DNA of 64,000 nucleotides from Cellvibrionales bacterium (GTDB taxonomy: Bacteria > Pseudomonadota > Gammaproteobacteria > Pseudomonadales > GM7GCV1): the NCBI GenBank assembly GCA_014323765.1, contig JACONM010000017.1, positions 5,949 through 69,948 on the forward strand. Direction: 5' to 3'. The translations under genes and the position numbers were made by a program. Every line of letters begins with the position of its first letter. Position 1 is the stretch's first letter. Shown here piece after piece: positions 45,633 to 55,868 of this stretch. Below the pieces are notes generated by a model. That model searched no databases and was not told the origin of the DNA. It saw only the letters and a list, made by a program, of their open reading frames with translations.

Positions 45633-48215
45633 ATGCGTAAAAAAGCCGCCCTCGTCGTACAAACCCATTGGGACCGTGAATGGTACCTAACCAATGAGGA
45701 GTACAGTGCCCGCCTATTGCGGGTGTTCCCCACCATCCTCAATGCGCTAGACACCGGCCAAATTGACCGATTTCTTTTCGACGGCCAAACCGCCGCGCTA
45801 GAAGATCTAATGGCACATTGCGAGAAACAGATCGCCGAGCGAACATGCGCCTACATTAGATCCGGCAAAATCAACATCGGCCCCTGGTACGCCATGCCCG
45901 ATGAAAACCTATGCGCCGGCGAGTCCCTCATCCGCAACCTAGAAGAGGGAATAACCACATCCAAATCTTATGGCGAGAAAAATTTCCTCGGTTATCTCCC
46001 CGACACCTTCGGGCATGTCGCGCAAATGCCCCAAATTTTTGCTGGCTTTGGCATCGAACATGCCGTGGTCTGGCGCGGCGTTAATATCCCCAGCGACCTA
46101 TTCCAATGGCAATCCCCAAATGGCCAAAGCGTCATCTGCCTATTTCTCCCCGAAGGCTATTATCAGCAACCCTTTTCCAAGCAAAACTACCTAGAAGCGG
46201 TGCAGTCGTATTTTCAGAAAGTAGAGCAAGACTTTCCCCAGGCAGGGCTACTACTAACCCAAGGGGGCGATCACTTAGTACCGCCACAGGATCTCAAAAA
46301 TCGAATCACCCATTTCAACCAAGCCCAGCAAACTTATCGAGTCAAACAAACAACGCTACAAGACCACATTAACCAGCGCATAGCCGAAACCAAAAACCTT
46401 CCAATCCTGCAGGGCGAACTACGCGATAACACCAATAGCTATATTTTACCCGATGTCCTCTCCACCAGACGCTACCTCAAACGGCATAACCAAGAATTGG
46501 AAGACAGACTCATCGGCCAAATAGAACCACTATTAGCCGCCATAGATAACTTTGCACCCCAGTATCCACACCGCTATTTACGCCAAACATGGCAGCTACT
46601 GTTGCAGCAACATGCCCATGACTCCATCTGCGGATGCAGCATCGATGCGGTGCATGCCGAGATGCTAGTACGCTTCCACCGCATCAAAGATCGCCTCAAT
46701 GCGCTACAAACCCTAGCCTGCGAACATATTGGCCTCCAAAACCCCTACCTTAATACCCAAGACCCAAAATCCCCCTCCCCCTTCGCCGACGATACCAAAA
46801 TAACCGCATTCAACCCATCGCTCAAAGCACGTTCCGGCTGGCATTACATTCAATTTTTTATCAGCGGCGACCCAATCGATAACCTAAAAATATCGGATAC
46901 AGCCGGGACGGTCTATGCCACTGCAATAGTAGATCGGCAACCACACCGCGACTTCACCTCACCCATAGATGACTTCCCCGAGCATGTAGCAGGCCACCTC
47001 TACACAGCCTTTATCCGTATGGAAATGGAAGGCTGGGCAAGCAAAAACCTGATCATCGTCCCCACCAAAACACTCCCGACGCAGCAAGATAATCAAGGTA
47101 CTACCGCCACCCACTCCATCAGCAACGCATCCATGACCATCGCAGCCGATAAAGAAAACGGCATCGTCATTACCAACCATCATAACAGCCAAACGCCTAA
47201 ACAAGCCCTTGCAATTATTTCTCAGGGAGATGCCGGAGACAGCTACAATTATTCACCACCACCAAATAATTGGTGCGTCAAGGCGACCATAACCGATATA
47301 AAAACCTGCTTTATCGAAAAACAGTATCAAGAACTGCGCATCAATTTTTCTCTCGAGCAGCCAGCATCTCTCAACACAACCCGATCTGGACCAAGCAAAG
47401 AATCGGTAACTTCAAAAGGCCATCTCATATTACGCCTCCTCGCCGATGAGCCTTTTATACGGGCCAAACTAACCTGGAATAACAAAGCCAAAAACCACCG
47501 CTTGCGCCTGCATTTACCGCTCGGCAAAAACATCCCAAGTTCACACAGCGATTCCGCCTTCGCATTCATTAAACGCCCGGTAACGTACCGCCAACAACGC
47601 ACCAAAATTGCACCGCAAGAGATCCCCCCGTGCGTTCACCCTTCCTATTCCCTCATCCAAGCAGGCGAACACATACTGATACACCGCGCCCTAAATGAAT
47701 ATGAAATTGTCAAAGGCGCACAGGGCGATACACTCGCGCTAACCCTATCGCGCTCAGTAGGCTGGCTATCGCGCCGCGATCTAATAGACCGCGGCCAAGG
47801 CGCCGGCCCCGATTTTGCGACTCCGGAAGCGCAATGTTTGGGCGAGGATTACTTTGAATTCGTTCTAGCCAACACCCATGATTTTACCCCCGAGCAGGCA
47901 CTGGCACAGGCCAACGATCTGCGTCGTCCCATCATGTTTCTACGCGGCCACGGCCAAGTCAGCAACAAAAAATTACAAATTAAAGCAGACACTGTTATCA
48001 TCTTTTCTTGCCGCAAAATCGAAGATAAAATCGAAGTGAGGCTATTCAACCCCAGCAACGCCCCGCAGAAATTCGCTATCATTGGAGGCACCGCAGAGCG
48101 CGTCACCCTAGCAGGCACATCGATCAGTTGCATAGAAGACAGCAAACACCAAGATACCCAGCCCGCTCAAGTCATAGCCCCGCATGAAATTGTAACCCTG
48201 AGGATCAAACAATGA
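45633..48215 (+). CDS. Alpha-mannosidase, glycoside hydrolase family 38
   Basis: Retaining alpha-mannosidase of 860 residues. The zinc ligands sit in VQTHWDREWY (H12, D14), the nucleophile is D124 in GYLPDTFGH, and a later QQHAHDSICGCS gives another zinc histidine/aspartate pair. There is no signal peptide, so it should act in the cytoplasm on imported oligosaccharide. The middle and C-terminal beta domains are present. It lies between the permease and ATPase genes, overlapping the latter by ATGA. Confidence 0.93.
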   Translation: MRKKAALVVQTHWDREWYLTNEEYSARLLRVFPTILNALDTGQIDRFLFDGQTAALEDLMAHCEKQIAERTCAYIRSGKINIGPWYAMPDENLCAGESLIRNLEEGITTSKSYGEKNFLGYLPDTFGHVAQMPQIFAGFGIEHAVVWRGVNIPSDLFQWQSPNGQSVICLFLPEGYYQQPFSKQNYLEAVQSYFQKVEQDFPQAGLLLTQGGDHLVPPQDLKNRITHFNQAQQTYRVKQTTLQDHINQRIAETKNLPILQGELRDNTNSYILPDVLSTRRYLKRHNQELEDRLIGQIEPLLAAIDNFAPQYPHRYLRQTWQLLLQQHAHDSICGCSIDAVHAEMLVRFHRIKDRLNALQTLACEHIGLQNPYLNTQDPKSPSPFADDTKITAFNPSLKARSGWHYIQFFISGDPIDNLKISDTAGTVYATAIVDRQPHRDFTSPIDDFPEHVAGHLYTAFIRMEMEGWASKNLIIVPTKTLPTQQDNQGTTATHSISNASMTIAADKENGIVITNHHNSQTPKQALAIISQGDAGDSYNYSPPPNNWCVKATITDIKTCFIEKQYQELRINFSLEQPASLNTTRSGPSKESVTSKGHLILRLLADEPFIRAKLTWNNKAKNHRLRLHLPLGKNIPSSHSDSAFAFIKRPVTYRQQRTKIAPQEIPPCVHPSYSLIQAGEHILIHRALNEYEIVKGAQGDTLALTLSRSVGWLSRRDLIDRGQGAGPDFATPEAQCLGEDYFEFVLANTHDFTPEQALAQANDLRRPIMFLRGHGQVSNKKLQIKADTVIIFSCRKIEDKIEVRLFNPSNAPQKFAIIGGTAERVTLAGTSISCIEDSKHQDTQPAQVIAPHEIVTLRIKQ

Positions 48216-49318
48216 CCGCCATCAGTCTCCGGCAGGTAGAGAAAAAAATCGGTGCCGAGCGCATCATCCACCCGATTGATTTACAAATCCAAAGCGGCGA
48301 ATTTATCGTTTTCGTCGGCCCTTCCGGTTGCGGAAAATCGACCCTTTTACGCATGCTCGCCGGGCTTGAACCGGTCAGCCACGGCGAGATCTATTATGAT
48401 GCGCTAAACGTTACCAAAATGGCCGCCCGCAAACGACAAGTGGCCATGGTATTCCAATCCTACGCCCTCTACCCCCACATGAATGTCGAGCAAAACCTAA
48501 GTTTTGGCTTGCGCATGACCGGGCACAGCAAGCAAGAAATTACCCGGCGGGTAGGCAAAGCGGTAGATATGTTGCGCCTTGGCGATTATTTATCGCGGAA
48601 ACCCGGGCAGCTTTCCGGCGGCCAATGCCAGCGCGTCGCCATTGGCCGTGCCCTAGTCCAACAACCCAAAATCTTTTTGTTTGATGAACCGCTATCCAAT
48701 CTCGATGCCGATCTTCGCAGCGCAATGCGCATAGAAATTGCCCGATTGCATGCGGAGCTCGGCACTACCATGGTCTATGTTACCCATGATCAAGTAGAGG
48801 CCATGACGCTGGCCGATCGCATCGCAATACTCAACGCTGGTCGCATCGAGCAAATCGGCACCCCCGATGATATTTACAAACACCCGCAAAATATCTTTGC
48901 CGCCGAATTTATGGGGACCCCCAAAATCAATCTCCTAGCCGGCGAAGTTCGCCAAGAAGATGGCCTCTGGTTTATAGCGCAAGATGAGCCGCAAAATGGG
49001 ATAAAAATCAAACTTGACCCAAATCTTTGCCGGTTATCAGATGGCAAAAAATGCACGATCGCAATTCGCCCCGAAGACATTGAGTTAGTAGCAGATTCCG
49101 CATTAAAGCTCAAAGTCGAGCATATGGAAAAACTCGGCACCAACACCCATTATTTCGGTAAAATTGGACAGCAAAGTTTGCGCCTATCAGCGCATCGCAC
49201 GGCAGAGATAACAGTCGGCAATGAACTTGCCATTCATATCCCCGCCGAAAAACTGCATTTTTTTAACCGCTCCGGCCAACGCATCCCCGCTAACAGATCC
49301 AAGTTACCTGCCCCATAA
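48212..49318 (+). CDS. ABC transporter ATPase, UgpC/MsmK type
   Basis: A 368-residue ATPase of the sugar-importing CUT1 family. Walker A is GPSGCGKST, the Q loop MVFQSYALYPHMNV, the signature LSGGQCQR, Walker B IFLFDEPLSNLD, and the switch histidine is in VTHDQVEAM. The C-terminal TOBE/OB regulatory domain (IAIRPEDIEL) is present. It should energise the two permeases encoded upstream. Confidence 0.95.
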   Translation: MTAISLRQVEKKIGAERIIHPIDLQIQSGEFIVFVGPSGCGKSTLLRMLAGLEPVSHGEIYYDALNVTKMAARKRQVAMVFQSYALYPHMNVEQNLSFGLRMTGHSKQEITRRVGKAVDMLRLGDYLSRKPGQLSGGQCQRVAIGRALVQQPKIFLFDEPLSNLDADLRSAMRIEIARLHAELGTTMVYVTHDQVEAMTLADRIAILNAGRIEQIGTPDDIYKHPQNIFAAEFMGTPKINLLAGEVRQEDGLWFIAQDEPQNGIKIKLDPNLCRLSDGKKCTIAIRPEDIELVADSALKLKVEHMEKLGTNTHYFGKIGQQSLRLSAHRTAEITVGNELAIHIPAEKLHFFNRSGQRIPANRSKLPAP

Positions 49319-49332
49319 AAAAATCAGCTACC

Positions 49333-50850
49333 ATGCAAAACAAAAAACTTCTCATCATCCCCATCGATGATCGCCCGGTAGTCTGCGCACAGCTACAAGA
49401 CCTTGCTGCCCTTGCCGATTGGCAGGCCATCCTACCCCCGCATAACCTATTGGGGCATATGCGCAAAACGGCGGATACCAATAGCTTAGCAGAATGGCTG
49501 TTTGCCCGCTGCGATGCCGCCGATGGCTTTGTCCTATCCCTCGATAGCCTGATTTATGGCGGTTTAATTGCAAGTCGTATTTCAACTGATTCCATCGCCA
49601 CGCTAGATAAACGCAGCCAAATTATCAGCCGCCTACGCGAACATGTTGGCAGCAAGCCAATCTATGCTTTTTTATCCAACATGCGCATCGCTAATAGCAA
49701 CGTGAATGAGGAGGAAAAGCCGTATTGGCAAGACTACGGCACCCTTATCTGGCAATGGTCCTATTACAGCGACAAACATGCCATGTGTTCACAAGCAGAT
49801 GATTTGTACCGCGCCCATGCCGCCAAGACACAGATCCCTGAACATATCCGCACGGATTACCTCCACACACGCAAACGCAACCTAGCATTAACCAATAGCG
49901 TCATTGACCAAGTCCTAACCCACCAATTAGACCGCCTAATCCTACCCCAAGATGATAATGCTCCCTACGGCTTCCACATCAACGAGATACGCCGCCTTCA
50001 CACCCGCATCGCGCAGCTACAGCTAGAAGACAGAATCAAAATTTATTCAGGGACCGACGAAGTGGCATGGACCCTAACATCGCGACTCATTTCCAAACTT
50101 GAAGGACGCAGTGCCAGAAAAATATACCTCAGTTGGCATCGCGGCCAGACCGCACAAAAAATAATACCGTTTTATGAAGATCAGCCTATCTCAATAGCGG
50201 TTGCAAGCCAGATCAATGCAGCGGGAAGCGAGATAACGGAAAATATAGAAAATGCCGATCTGGTATTGGCCATTCATAGCCCAGAATCTTCGCAAGGCGA
50301 CTGGGCGCTGCAAAAACCACTACAAGAGCAAAGCGTTTCTTGCGCAAGTTGGATTAAAGAATTGGCGGACTTGCAAAAATCCGCTAAGCCCATAGCGATT
50401 GCAGATCTCGCCTACGCCAATGGGGGAGATCCGGATTTTTTCAACATGATGTTGGAGCGGTTAGACATGCGACACATTATTGCTTATAGCGGCTGGAACA
50501 CAGCCAGCAACAGCCTAGGCACAGTCGCCGCACAAATGCAGCTTGCCGAGCTAGACAAAATATCCCAAAACCAGCTTAAGTTACTAGGAACGCGCTTAGT
50601 TGATGATGTTTTCTATCAGGCCATCTTCCGCCAAGATTTGCGCAAGCAAATCGTAAATGCAACCCCACCGGATAAAACCAAGTCAAAGTTTAGGCAATCC
50701 GCGAATCAATGGCTAATAGACAAAGGAATGCCATTTATGCAAATCGACCATGTTACCTTTCCATGGGAACGCAGCTTTGAAATTGGCTTTGAGTGTCGAA
50801 TAGACCCCAAGCAGGCACCGATCAACAAAATCAAGGGAAAATTGCAATGA
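49333..50850 (+). CDS. DUF4127 family protein
   Basis: A 505-residue protein of a family without assigned function as far as I know. Characteristic segments are LLIIPIDDRPVV at the N-terminus, DGFVLSLDSLIYGGLIASR, LILPQDDNAPYGFH and YSGTDEVAW. No signal peptide, so it is likely cytoplasmic. Its place between the ABC ATPase and the GlcN6P deaminase, overlapping the latter by ATGA, ties it to glycan breakdown. The conserved acidic motifs (IDDRP, QDDNA, TDEV) would suit a metal- or sugar-binding enzyme; that is inference only. Confidence 0.8.
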   Translation: MQNKKLLIIPIDDRPVVCAQLQDLAALADWQAILPPHNLLGHMRKTADTNSLAEWLFARCDAADGFVLSLDSLIYGGLIASRISTDSIATLDKRSQIISRLREHVGSKPIYAFLSNMRIANSNVNEEEKPYWQDYGTLIWQWSYYSDKHAMCSQADDLYRAHAAKTQIPEHIRTDYLHTRKRNLALTNSVIDQVLTHQLDRLILPQDDNAPYGFHINEIRRLHTRIAQLQLEDRIKIYSGTDEVAWTLTSRLISKLEGRSARKIYLSWHRGQTAQKIIPFYEDQPISIAVASQINAAGSEITENIENADLVLAIHSPESSQGDWALQKPLQEQSVSCASWIKELADLQKSAKPIAIADLAYANGGDPDFFNMMLERLDMRHIIAYSGWNTASNSLGTVAAQMQLAELDKISQNQLKLLGTRLVDDVFYQAIFRQDLRKQIVNATPPDKTKSKFRQSANQWLIDKGMPFMQIDHVTFPWERSFEIGFECRIDPKQAPINKIKGKLQ

Positions 50851-51866
50851 TACAAACACTCATGCAAAAAGAGGCTCAGGAGGCCGCAGAACGAGTCGCT
50901 TTGCAAAATGACGGCCTCAATGGCACTTTAAAGGAACTCGCGCAGAGAATCGCGCACAATGATCTGGATCTTATCCAAATTTGCGCTCGCGGCAGCTCAG
51001 ATCACGCTGGCCTGTTTGCCAAATATGTCTTTGAGCGCGAACTCAAAATCCCCGTTGCGTCGGTTACACCATCGATAGCTTCTGTCCATGGGGTGGATCT
51101 GAAGTTACCCAAAACACTGTTCATCGTCATTTCACAATCCGGTCAAAGCCCAGATATTATTCTCAGCGCAGAAGCCGCTAAGCGGGCCGGTGCTACCATC
51201 CTAGCCATTGTCAATGATACAGAATCGCCGTTAGCCAAAATATCGCATATTGTGCTACCCATGCATGCCGGCCCTGAACACAGCGTCGCCGCGACCAAAT
51301 CATTTATCTGCTCCCTTGCCATTATTTTGAAAATGGTAGCAAGCCTCGATAGCTCCTGTTCATTTGCAGACGAATTGAAAAACCTACCACAGCACCTAAT
51401 GCAAGCGGCACAATTACAGTGGACACAGTTTATTGATACTATGTGCAGGGCTAGACATGTCTTCATGTTAGGTCGCGGCACGGGCTATGCCATTGCGCGC
51501 GAAGCGGCCCTCAAGCTAAAAGAGACCAGTGCTCTGCACGCCGAATCTTACAGCCTAGCGGAAGTTGCACACGGCCCCATGGAAATTGTCAATAAATCTT
51601 TCCCTGTCCTTATCTTTGACACGGAAGCTAAAATTGGCGTGGAAAAAGTCCTGGATAAATTTGGCACCGCCGGGGCGGATATTTTTCTTGTTGGCCGCAA
51701 GGTGCCCGGTACACATCATTTAAGCTCCATCTCCGCATCGTCGCCCTACATCAAAGCCATCCTACAAATTCAAAGCTTTTATCTTGCCGCCAATGCAATC
51801 GCCATTGCCCGTGAACGCAATCCAGATTCACCCCAACACCTTAAAAAGGTTACCCAGACTCTCTGA
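50847..51866 (+). CDS. SIS-domain GlcN6P deaminase, NagB-II type
   Basis: A 339-residue protein with two SIS domains, similar to the second half of GlmS and to NagB-II/AgaS. Landmarks are ICARGSSDHAGLFAKYVFER, VISQSGQSPDII, AATKSFICSLA, MLGRGTGYAIAREAALKLKE and AESYSLAEVAHGPM. With NagA next door it most probably deaminates glucosamine-6-phosphate to fructose-6-phosphate, as NagB-II does in proteobacteria that lack classical NagB. No glutaminase domain is present, so it is not GlmS. The ATG overlaps the previous stop. Confidence 0.88.
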   Translation: MIQTLMQKEAQEAAERVALQNDGLNGTLKELAQRIAHNDLDLIQICARGSSDHAGLFAKYVFERELKIPVASVTPSIASVHGVDLKLPKTLFIVISQSGQSPDIILSAEAAKRAGATILAIVNDTESPLAKISHIVLPMHAGPEHSVAATKSFICSLAIILKMVASLDSSCSFADELKNLPQHLMQAAQLQWTQFIDTMCRARHVFMLGRGTGYAIAREAALKLKETSALHAESYSLAEVAHGPMEIVNKSFPVLIFDTEAKIGVEKVLDKFGTAGADIFLVGRKVPGTHHLSSISASSPYIKAILQIQSFYLAANAIAIARERNPDSPQHLKKVTQTL

Positions 51867-51877
51867 GAGAGATTCCC

Positions 51878-53026
51878 ATGCCAACACAATTTCTAAACGC
51901 CACCCTCTTACACCCGGCCCCAATGGAGCGCACCAGCTTCACCGTTATCGATGGCCGCTTTACCGGTTTTAATCAAGCACCGCATGCTGAAGATATACAA
52001 GTGGACCTAGATGGCCAGTTCGTCATCCCCGGCCTGTTTGATGCACAGGTCAATGGCGTGGGCGGCATCATGTTTAATGACAACCCATCGCTGGATACGA
52101 TCCGCCACATGTCCGCGGTGCTGGCAACCCTAGGCACCACTTCTTTTCTACCAACACTGGTCAGCGATGATCTAGAGAAAGTAAAACTAGCTATCGAAGC
52201 AGTGGCATCCGCCATTGCTCTAAAAGTGCCCGGCGTTAGGGGTATTCACCTTGAAGGCCCCTTTTTGAACAGCCAAAAGAAAGGAGTCCACAACGCGCAA
52301 AAATTTAGAAAACTAGACGACAATTCCATCGACCTAATCAGCACCCTCACAAACGGCAAAACACTCATCACCCTAGCCCCCGAACTAACCTCCCCCCAAC
52401 TAATTGCCGAGCTAGTCAGGCGCGGCATTATTGTCGCCGCAGGCCATACCATGGCCAATTTTACGCAGACCCAGATCGCCCTTAAAGCCGGCTTAACCGG
52501 CTTCACCCATCTATTCAACGCAATGCCACAAATAGAAAGCCGCAATCCGGGCTGTATTGTCGCCGCCTTAGAATCAAAAAACAGCTTTTGCAGTCTGATT
52601 GTCGATGGCCATCACGTCGACCCGGCCTTACTGCGCATGGCACTGCGCGCCAAATCTGGCAATCAGGGCATGTTCCTAGTATCCGATGCAATCAGCAGCG
52701 TGGGCACTGATAAAAAAGAATTGCAGCTGGCCGGCCAAAAACTCTTTATTAAAAACGGCAAATGCACCACCGCAGAGGGAACGCTGGCCGGAGCCCACCT
52801 ATCCCTGTGGGAAGCAGTACAAAACGCCGCCAAACTCTTGAATATCGAATTCGCCACCGCCGTGGAAATGGCAACGGCCACCCCAGCCGGCTTCATGCAT
52901 CTGGATAAAGAAATTGGCAGAATTACCGCCGATCTATGCGCTGATTTTCTAGTTCTAGACCAGCAAAAAAACCTGCGCCAAACATGGGTCGCAGGCCAGT
53001 GCGTTCACGACTCATTAAAAAATTGA
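51878..53026 (+). CDS. nagA: N-acetylglucosamine-6-phosphate deacetylase
   Basis: Amidohydrolase that removes acetate from GlcNAc-6-phosphate. The 382 residues have GLFDAQVNGVGGIMFND in place of the HxH metal site, as in the single-metal E. coli-type NagA, the metal Glu in GIHLEGPFLN, later metal histidines in AAGHTMAN and THLFNAMPQ, and the catalytic Asp in LVSDAISS. It ends the run beginning with nanE. Confidence 0.95.
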   Translation: MPTQFLNATLLHPAPMERTSFTVIDGRFTGFNQAPHAEDIQVDLDGQFVIPGLFDAQVNGVGGIMFNDNPSLDTIRHMSAVLATLGTTSFLPTLVSDDLEKVKLAIEAVASAIALKVPGVRGIHLEGPFLNSQKKGVHNAQKFRKLDDNSIDLISTLTNGKTLITLAPELTSPQLIAELVRRGIIVAAGHTMANFTQTQIALKAGLTGFTHLFNAMPQIESRNPGCIVAALESKNSFCSLIVDGHHVDPALLRMALRAKSGNQGMFLVSDAISSVGTDKKELQLAGQKLFIKNGKCTTAEGTLAGAHLSLWEAVQNAAKLLNIEFATAVEMATATPAGFMHLDKEIGRITADLCADFLVLDQQKNLRQTWVAGQCVHDSLKN

Positions 53027-53154
53027 AACCGATTCCCCCGTAGAAATAACGCCAAGAAAAGGGCAGAACAGGTGAATCGAGCCGAGCCGACGGTGCTACC
53101 ATCCCCTCTTCCCAGCAGCCCACCCCCCCCCCACCACAGGGCCCAAAAAACACA

Positions 53155-54192
53155 ATGCCCCGCCTACCCTCACCCATCATTCCGGCACTCACCCTCGCCG
53201 CCATCCCCCTGATCGCGGCAACCATCCCAACACTATGGCAACGCCCCCCAGAATCGCCGACCCCCGCCGCCAGCACCCCCACCGCCTGCCTAGACAACCC
53301 CGCCCACCAAACCCAAATGCTAACCATCCCCGCCGGCACTTTTACCCTAGGCGCCGGTGCCCGCTATCCGGAAGAACGCCCGCAACAGCAGTTCACCCTA
53401 AACAGCTTCCGCCTCAGCCGCACCGAGGTCACCAACGCCCAATTCGCCGCCTTTGTCGCCGCCACTGGTTACGTCACCCTAGCCGAGCACCCCCCCAACG
53501 CCGCCGACCACCCCAATATCCCCGCCGAACTACTCAAACCCGGTGCGGCAGTTTTCGCCCCGCCCACCAACTCCGCCAACCCACTCAGCGGCTGGCAATT
53601 TATCGAAGGAGCCAGCTGGCGCACCCCCACCGGCCCCGGCAGCAATATCGCCGGGCGCGACCACTTCCCCGTCATCCACATTGCCTTCGCCGATGCCCAA
53701 GCCTACGCCGCCTGGAAAGGCCACCGCCTGCCCACCGAAGCCGAGCACGAATACGCAGCACGCGGCGGGCAAGAGGGCACCACCTTCGCCTGGGGCGACC
53801 AGTTCCTCATCGATGGCCAACACCAAGCCAACACTTGGCAAGGTGCCTTCCCCTTCTTCAACAGCCGCGCCGATGGCCACGCCGGCCTCGCCCCAGTCGG
53901 CTGCTACCCGCCCAACGGCTACGGGCTGCACGACATGATCGGCAACGTCTGGGAATGGACCAGCACCCCCTATTACCCCTCCCACCAACCCGCCGCCCCA
54001 TCTCCCGCAAAAGACCAAGCCGACCCCGGCCATGACCCCCACCAACCCGGCGTCCCCGTGCGCGTCATCAAAGGCGGCTCCTACCTCTGCGCCCCCAATT
54101 ATTGCCAACGCTACCGCCCCGCCGCCCGCCAAGCGCAAGACACCGGCCTCGGCACCGCCCACATCGGCTTCCGCACCGCACAAGACCTCTAA
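53155..54192 (+). CDS. Formylglycine-generating enzyme family protein
   Basis: A 345-residue SUMF1-like protein with an N-terminal signal or membrane anchor (about 7-27). The core has [41 protein letters not shown], and [19 protein letters not shown]. The last segment contains the C-x4-C pair that in true formylglycine-generating enzymes binds copper and oxidises the sulfatase cysteine, so activity on sulfatases is plausible. No sulfatase lies in the window. It follows the glycan genes on the same strand after 128 bases, which include a 10-C run. Confidence 0.88.
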   Translation: MPRLPSPIIPALTLAAIPLIAATIPTLWQRPPESPTPAASTPTACLDNPAHQTQMLTIPAGTFTLGAGARYPEERPQQQFTLNSFRLSRTEVTNAQFAAFVAATGYVTLAEHPPNAADHPNIPAELLKPGAAVFAPPTNSANPLSGWQFIEGASWRTPTGPGSNIAGRDHFPVIHIAFADAQAYAAWKGHRLPTEAEHEYAARGGQEGTTFAWGDQFLIDGQHQANTWQGAFPFFNSRADGHAGLAPVGCYPPNGYGLHDMIGNVWEWTSTPYYPSHQPAAPSPAKDQADPGHDPHQPGVPVRVIKGGSYLCAPNYCQRYRPAARQAQDTGLGTAHIGFRTAQDL

Positions 54193-54320
54193 CCGTCCAA
54201 CCGCCACCCATTCAACACCCGCTCACCGCCACAAATCCCGCTTGCCACCGCCGCCCCCGCGGAGTAAATTACAGCCCCCAGCACAGCCGCACTAACCCCC
54301 CATTCTCGGCGGAGCACAGC

Positions 54321-55025
54321 ATGGCCGGTTTCGACAAAGTGATAGAAAGCCCCGCCGCAGCCCTAGACGGCCTGCAAGACGGCATGACCCTCATCGCCGG
54401 CGGCTTCGGCCTGTGCGGCATCCCTGAAAACCTCATCGCCGAAATCAAACGCCGCGGCACCCGCGATCTGACCATCGTCTCCAACAACTGCGGCGTAGAC
54501 GACTTCGGCTTAGGCATCCTGCTGCAAGACCGCCAAGTCAAAAAAATGGTTTCCTCCTACGTGGGAGAAAACAAACTATTTGAAGAGCAACTATTAGACG
54601 GCACCCTAGAATTGGAACTCACCCCGCAAGGCACCCTAGCGGAAAAAATGCGCGCCGGCGGCGCTGGCATCCCCGCCTTTTACACCGCCACCGGCTACGG
54701 CACCCTAGTGGGCGAAGGCAAAGATGTCCGCCAATTCAACGGGCGCAATTATATTTTGGAAGAATCCATCACCGGCGACTTCGCCCTAGTCAAAGCATGG
54801 AAAGCCGACCGCTACGGCAACCTAATTTTCCGCCACACCGCCCAAAACTTTAATCCCCCAGCCGCCACCGCCGGCCGCATCACAGTCGCCGAGGTCGAAA
54901 TTCTAGTCGAGCCAGGCGACCTAGATCCCGCCCAAATCCACACCCCCGGCATTTACATCGACCGCCTAATTCAAGGCACCTTCGAAAAGCGCATCGAACA
55001 GCGCACCACCCGCACCGCCGCTTAG
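54321..55025 (+). CDS. scoA: 3-oxoacid CoA-transferase, subunit A
   Basis: Alpha subunit of a succinyl-CoA:3-ketoacid (or acetoacetate) CoA-transferase, 234 residues. Family features are [44 protein letters not shown] and [16 protein letters not shown]. The ATG at 54321 starts the family core; upstream in-frame codons are low-complexity. It is followed by subunit B after 16 bases with GGGAG before that ATG. It allows use of acetoacetate or related short oxo acids. Confidence 0.94.
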   Translation: MAGFDKVIESPAAALDGLQDGMTLIAGGFGLCGIPENLIAEIKRRGTRDLTIVSNNCGVDDFGLGILLQDRQVKKMVSSYVGENKLFEEQLLDGTLELELTPQGTLAEKMRAGGAGIPAFYTATGYGTLVGEGKDVRQFNGRNYILEESITGDFALVKAWKADRYGNLIFRHTAQNFNPPAATAGRITVAEVEILVEPGDLDPAQIHTPGIYIDRLIQGTFEKRIEQRTTRTAA

Positions 55026-55041
55026 GTTTAGGGAGACAAAA

Positions 55042-55698
55042 ATGGCACTTTCCCGCGAACAACTAGCCCAGCGCGTCGCCCGCGAATTGCGCGACGGTTA
55101 CTACGTCAACCTCGGCATCGGCATCCCCACCCTAGTCGCCAACTACATCCCCGCTGGCATGCAAGTCATGCTGCAATCGGAAAACGGCCTGCTCGGCATG
55201 GGCCCCTTCCCCACCGAAGACGAAGTCGATGCCGACCTGATCAACGCCGGCAAACAAACCGTCACCGCCGTCACCGGTGCCTCCATTTTCTCCTCCGCCG
55301 AATCTTTCGCCATGATCCGCGGCGGCCACATCGACCTCACCGTGCTCGGCGCCTTCGAGGTTGACGTACAAGGCAACATCGCCTCCTACATGATCCCCGG
55401 CAAACTCATCAAAGGCATGGGCGGGGCCATGGACCTAGTCGCTGGCGCCGAAAATATCATCGTCACCATGACCCACGCCTCCCGCAGCGGCGAATCCAAA
55501 CTACTCCCCCAATGCACCCTACCGTTAACCGGAGCCGCCTGCATCAAACGGGTCGTCACCGACCTCGCCTACCTAGAAATCGCCGACGGCAAATTCTGGC
55601 TAAAAGAACGCGCCCCCGGAGTAGAAGTAGCCGAAATAGCCCACCAAACCGCCGGCGAACTAGTAGTCCCCAAAACAGTCCCAGAAATGCAACTCTAA
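55042..55698 (+). CDS. scoB: 3-oxoacid CoA-transferase, subunit B
   Basis: Beta subunit of the same enzyme, 218 residues. The catalytic glutamate that forms the enzyme-CoA thioester is in LQSENGLLGMG. VNLGIGIPTLVANYIP, MIRGGHIDLTVLGAFEVD and IPGKLIKGMGGAMDLV are typical. Ten bases after the stop begins a copy of the GC-rich hairpin repeat. Confidence 0.95.
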   Translation: MALSREQLAQRVARELRDGYYVNLGIGIPTLVANYIPAGMQVMLQSENGLLGMGPFPTEDEVDADLINAGKQTVTAVTGASIFSSAESFAMIRGGHIDLTVLGAFEVDVQGNIASYMIPGKLIKGMGGAMDLVAGAENIIVTMTHASRSGESKLLPQCTLPLTGAACIKRVVTDLAYLEIADGKFWLKERAPGVEVAEIAHQTAGELVVPKTVPEMQL

Positions 55699-55709
55699 CC
55701 CCCGCCATA

Positions 55710-55742
55710 GCCCCCCCCTGATAAGGGGGGGTTGGGGGGTTG
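55710..55742 (+). repeat. GC-rich hairpin repeat, copy 2
   Basis: Same pattern as the copy at 8113 with TGATAA in the loop: C8, TGATAA, G7, TT, G6, TTGG. It lies just after scoB and may help end transcription before uvrC, although no T run follows. Confidence 0.8.
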
Positions 55743-55868
55743 GATGTGAAAAAAAGAGATTTAGGCAATTTACCCACCACAACAAAAGTTAGGAGAAGCC
55801 TAAAATAACCCACCCCTGCTAAAATCCCACCCACTAGCACTAGCCCGCGCCCGCCGGCCACCGCCCCC

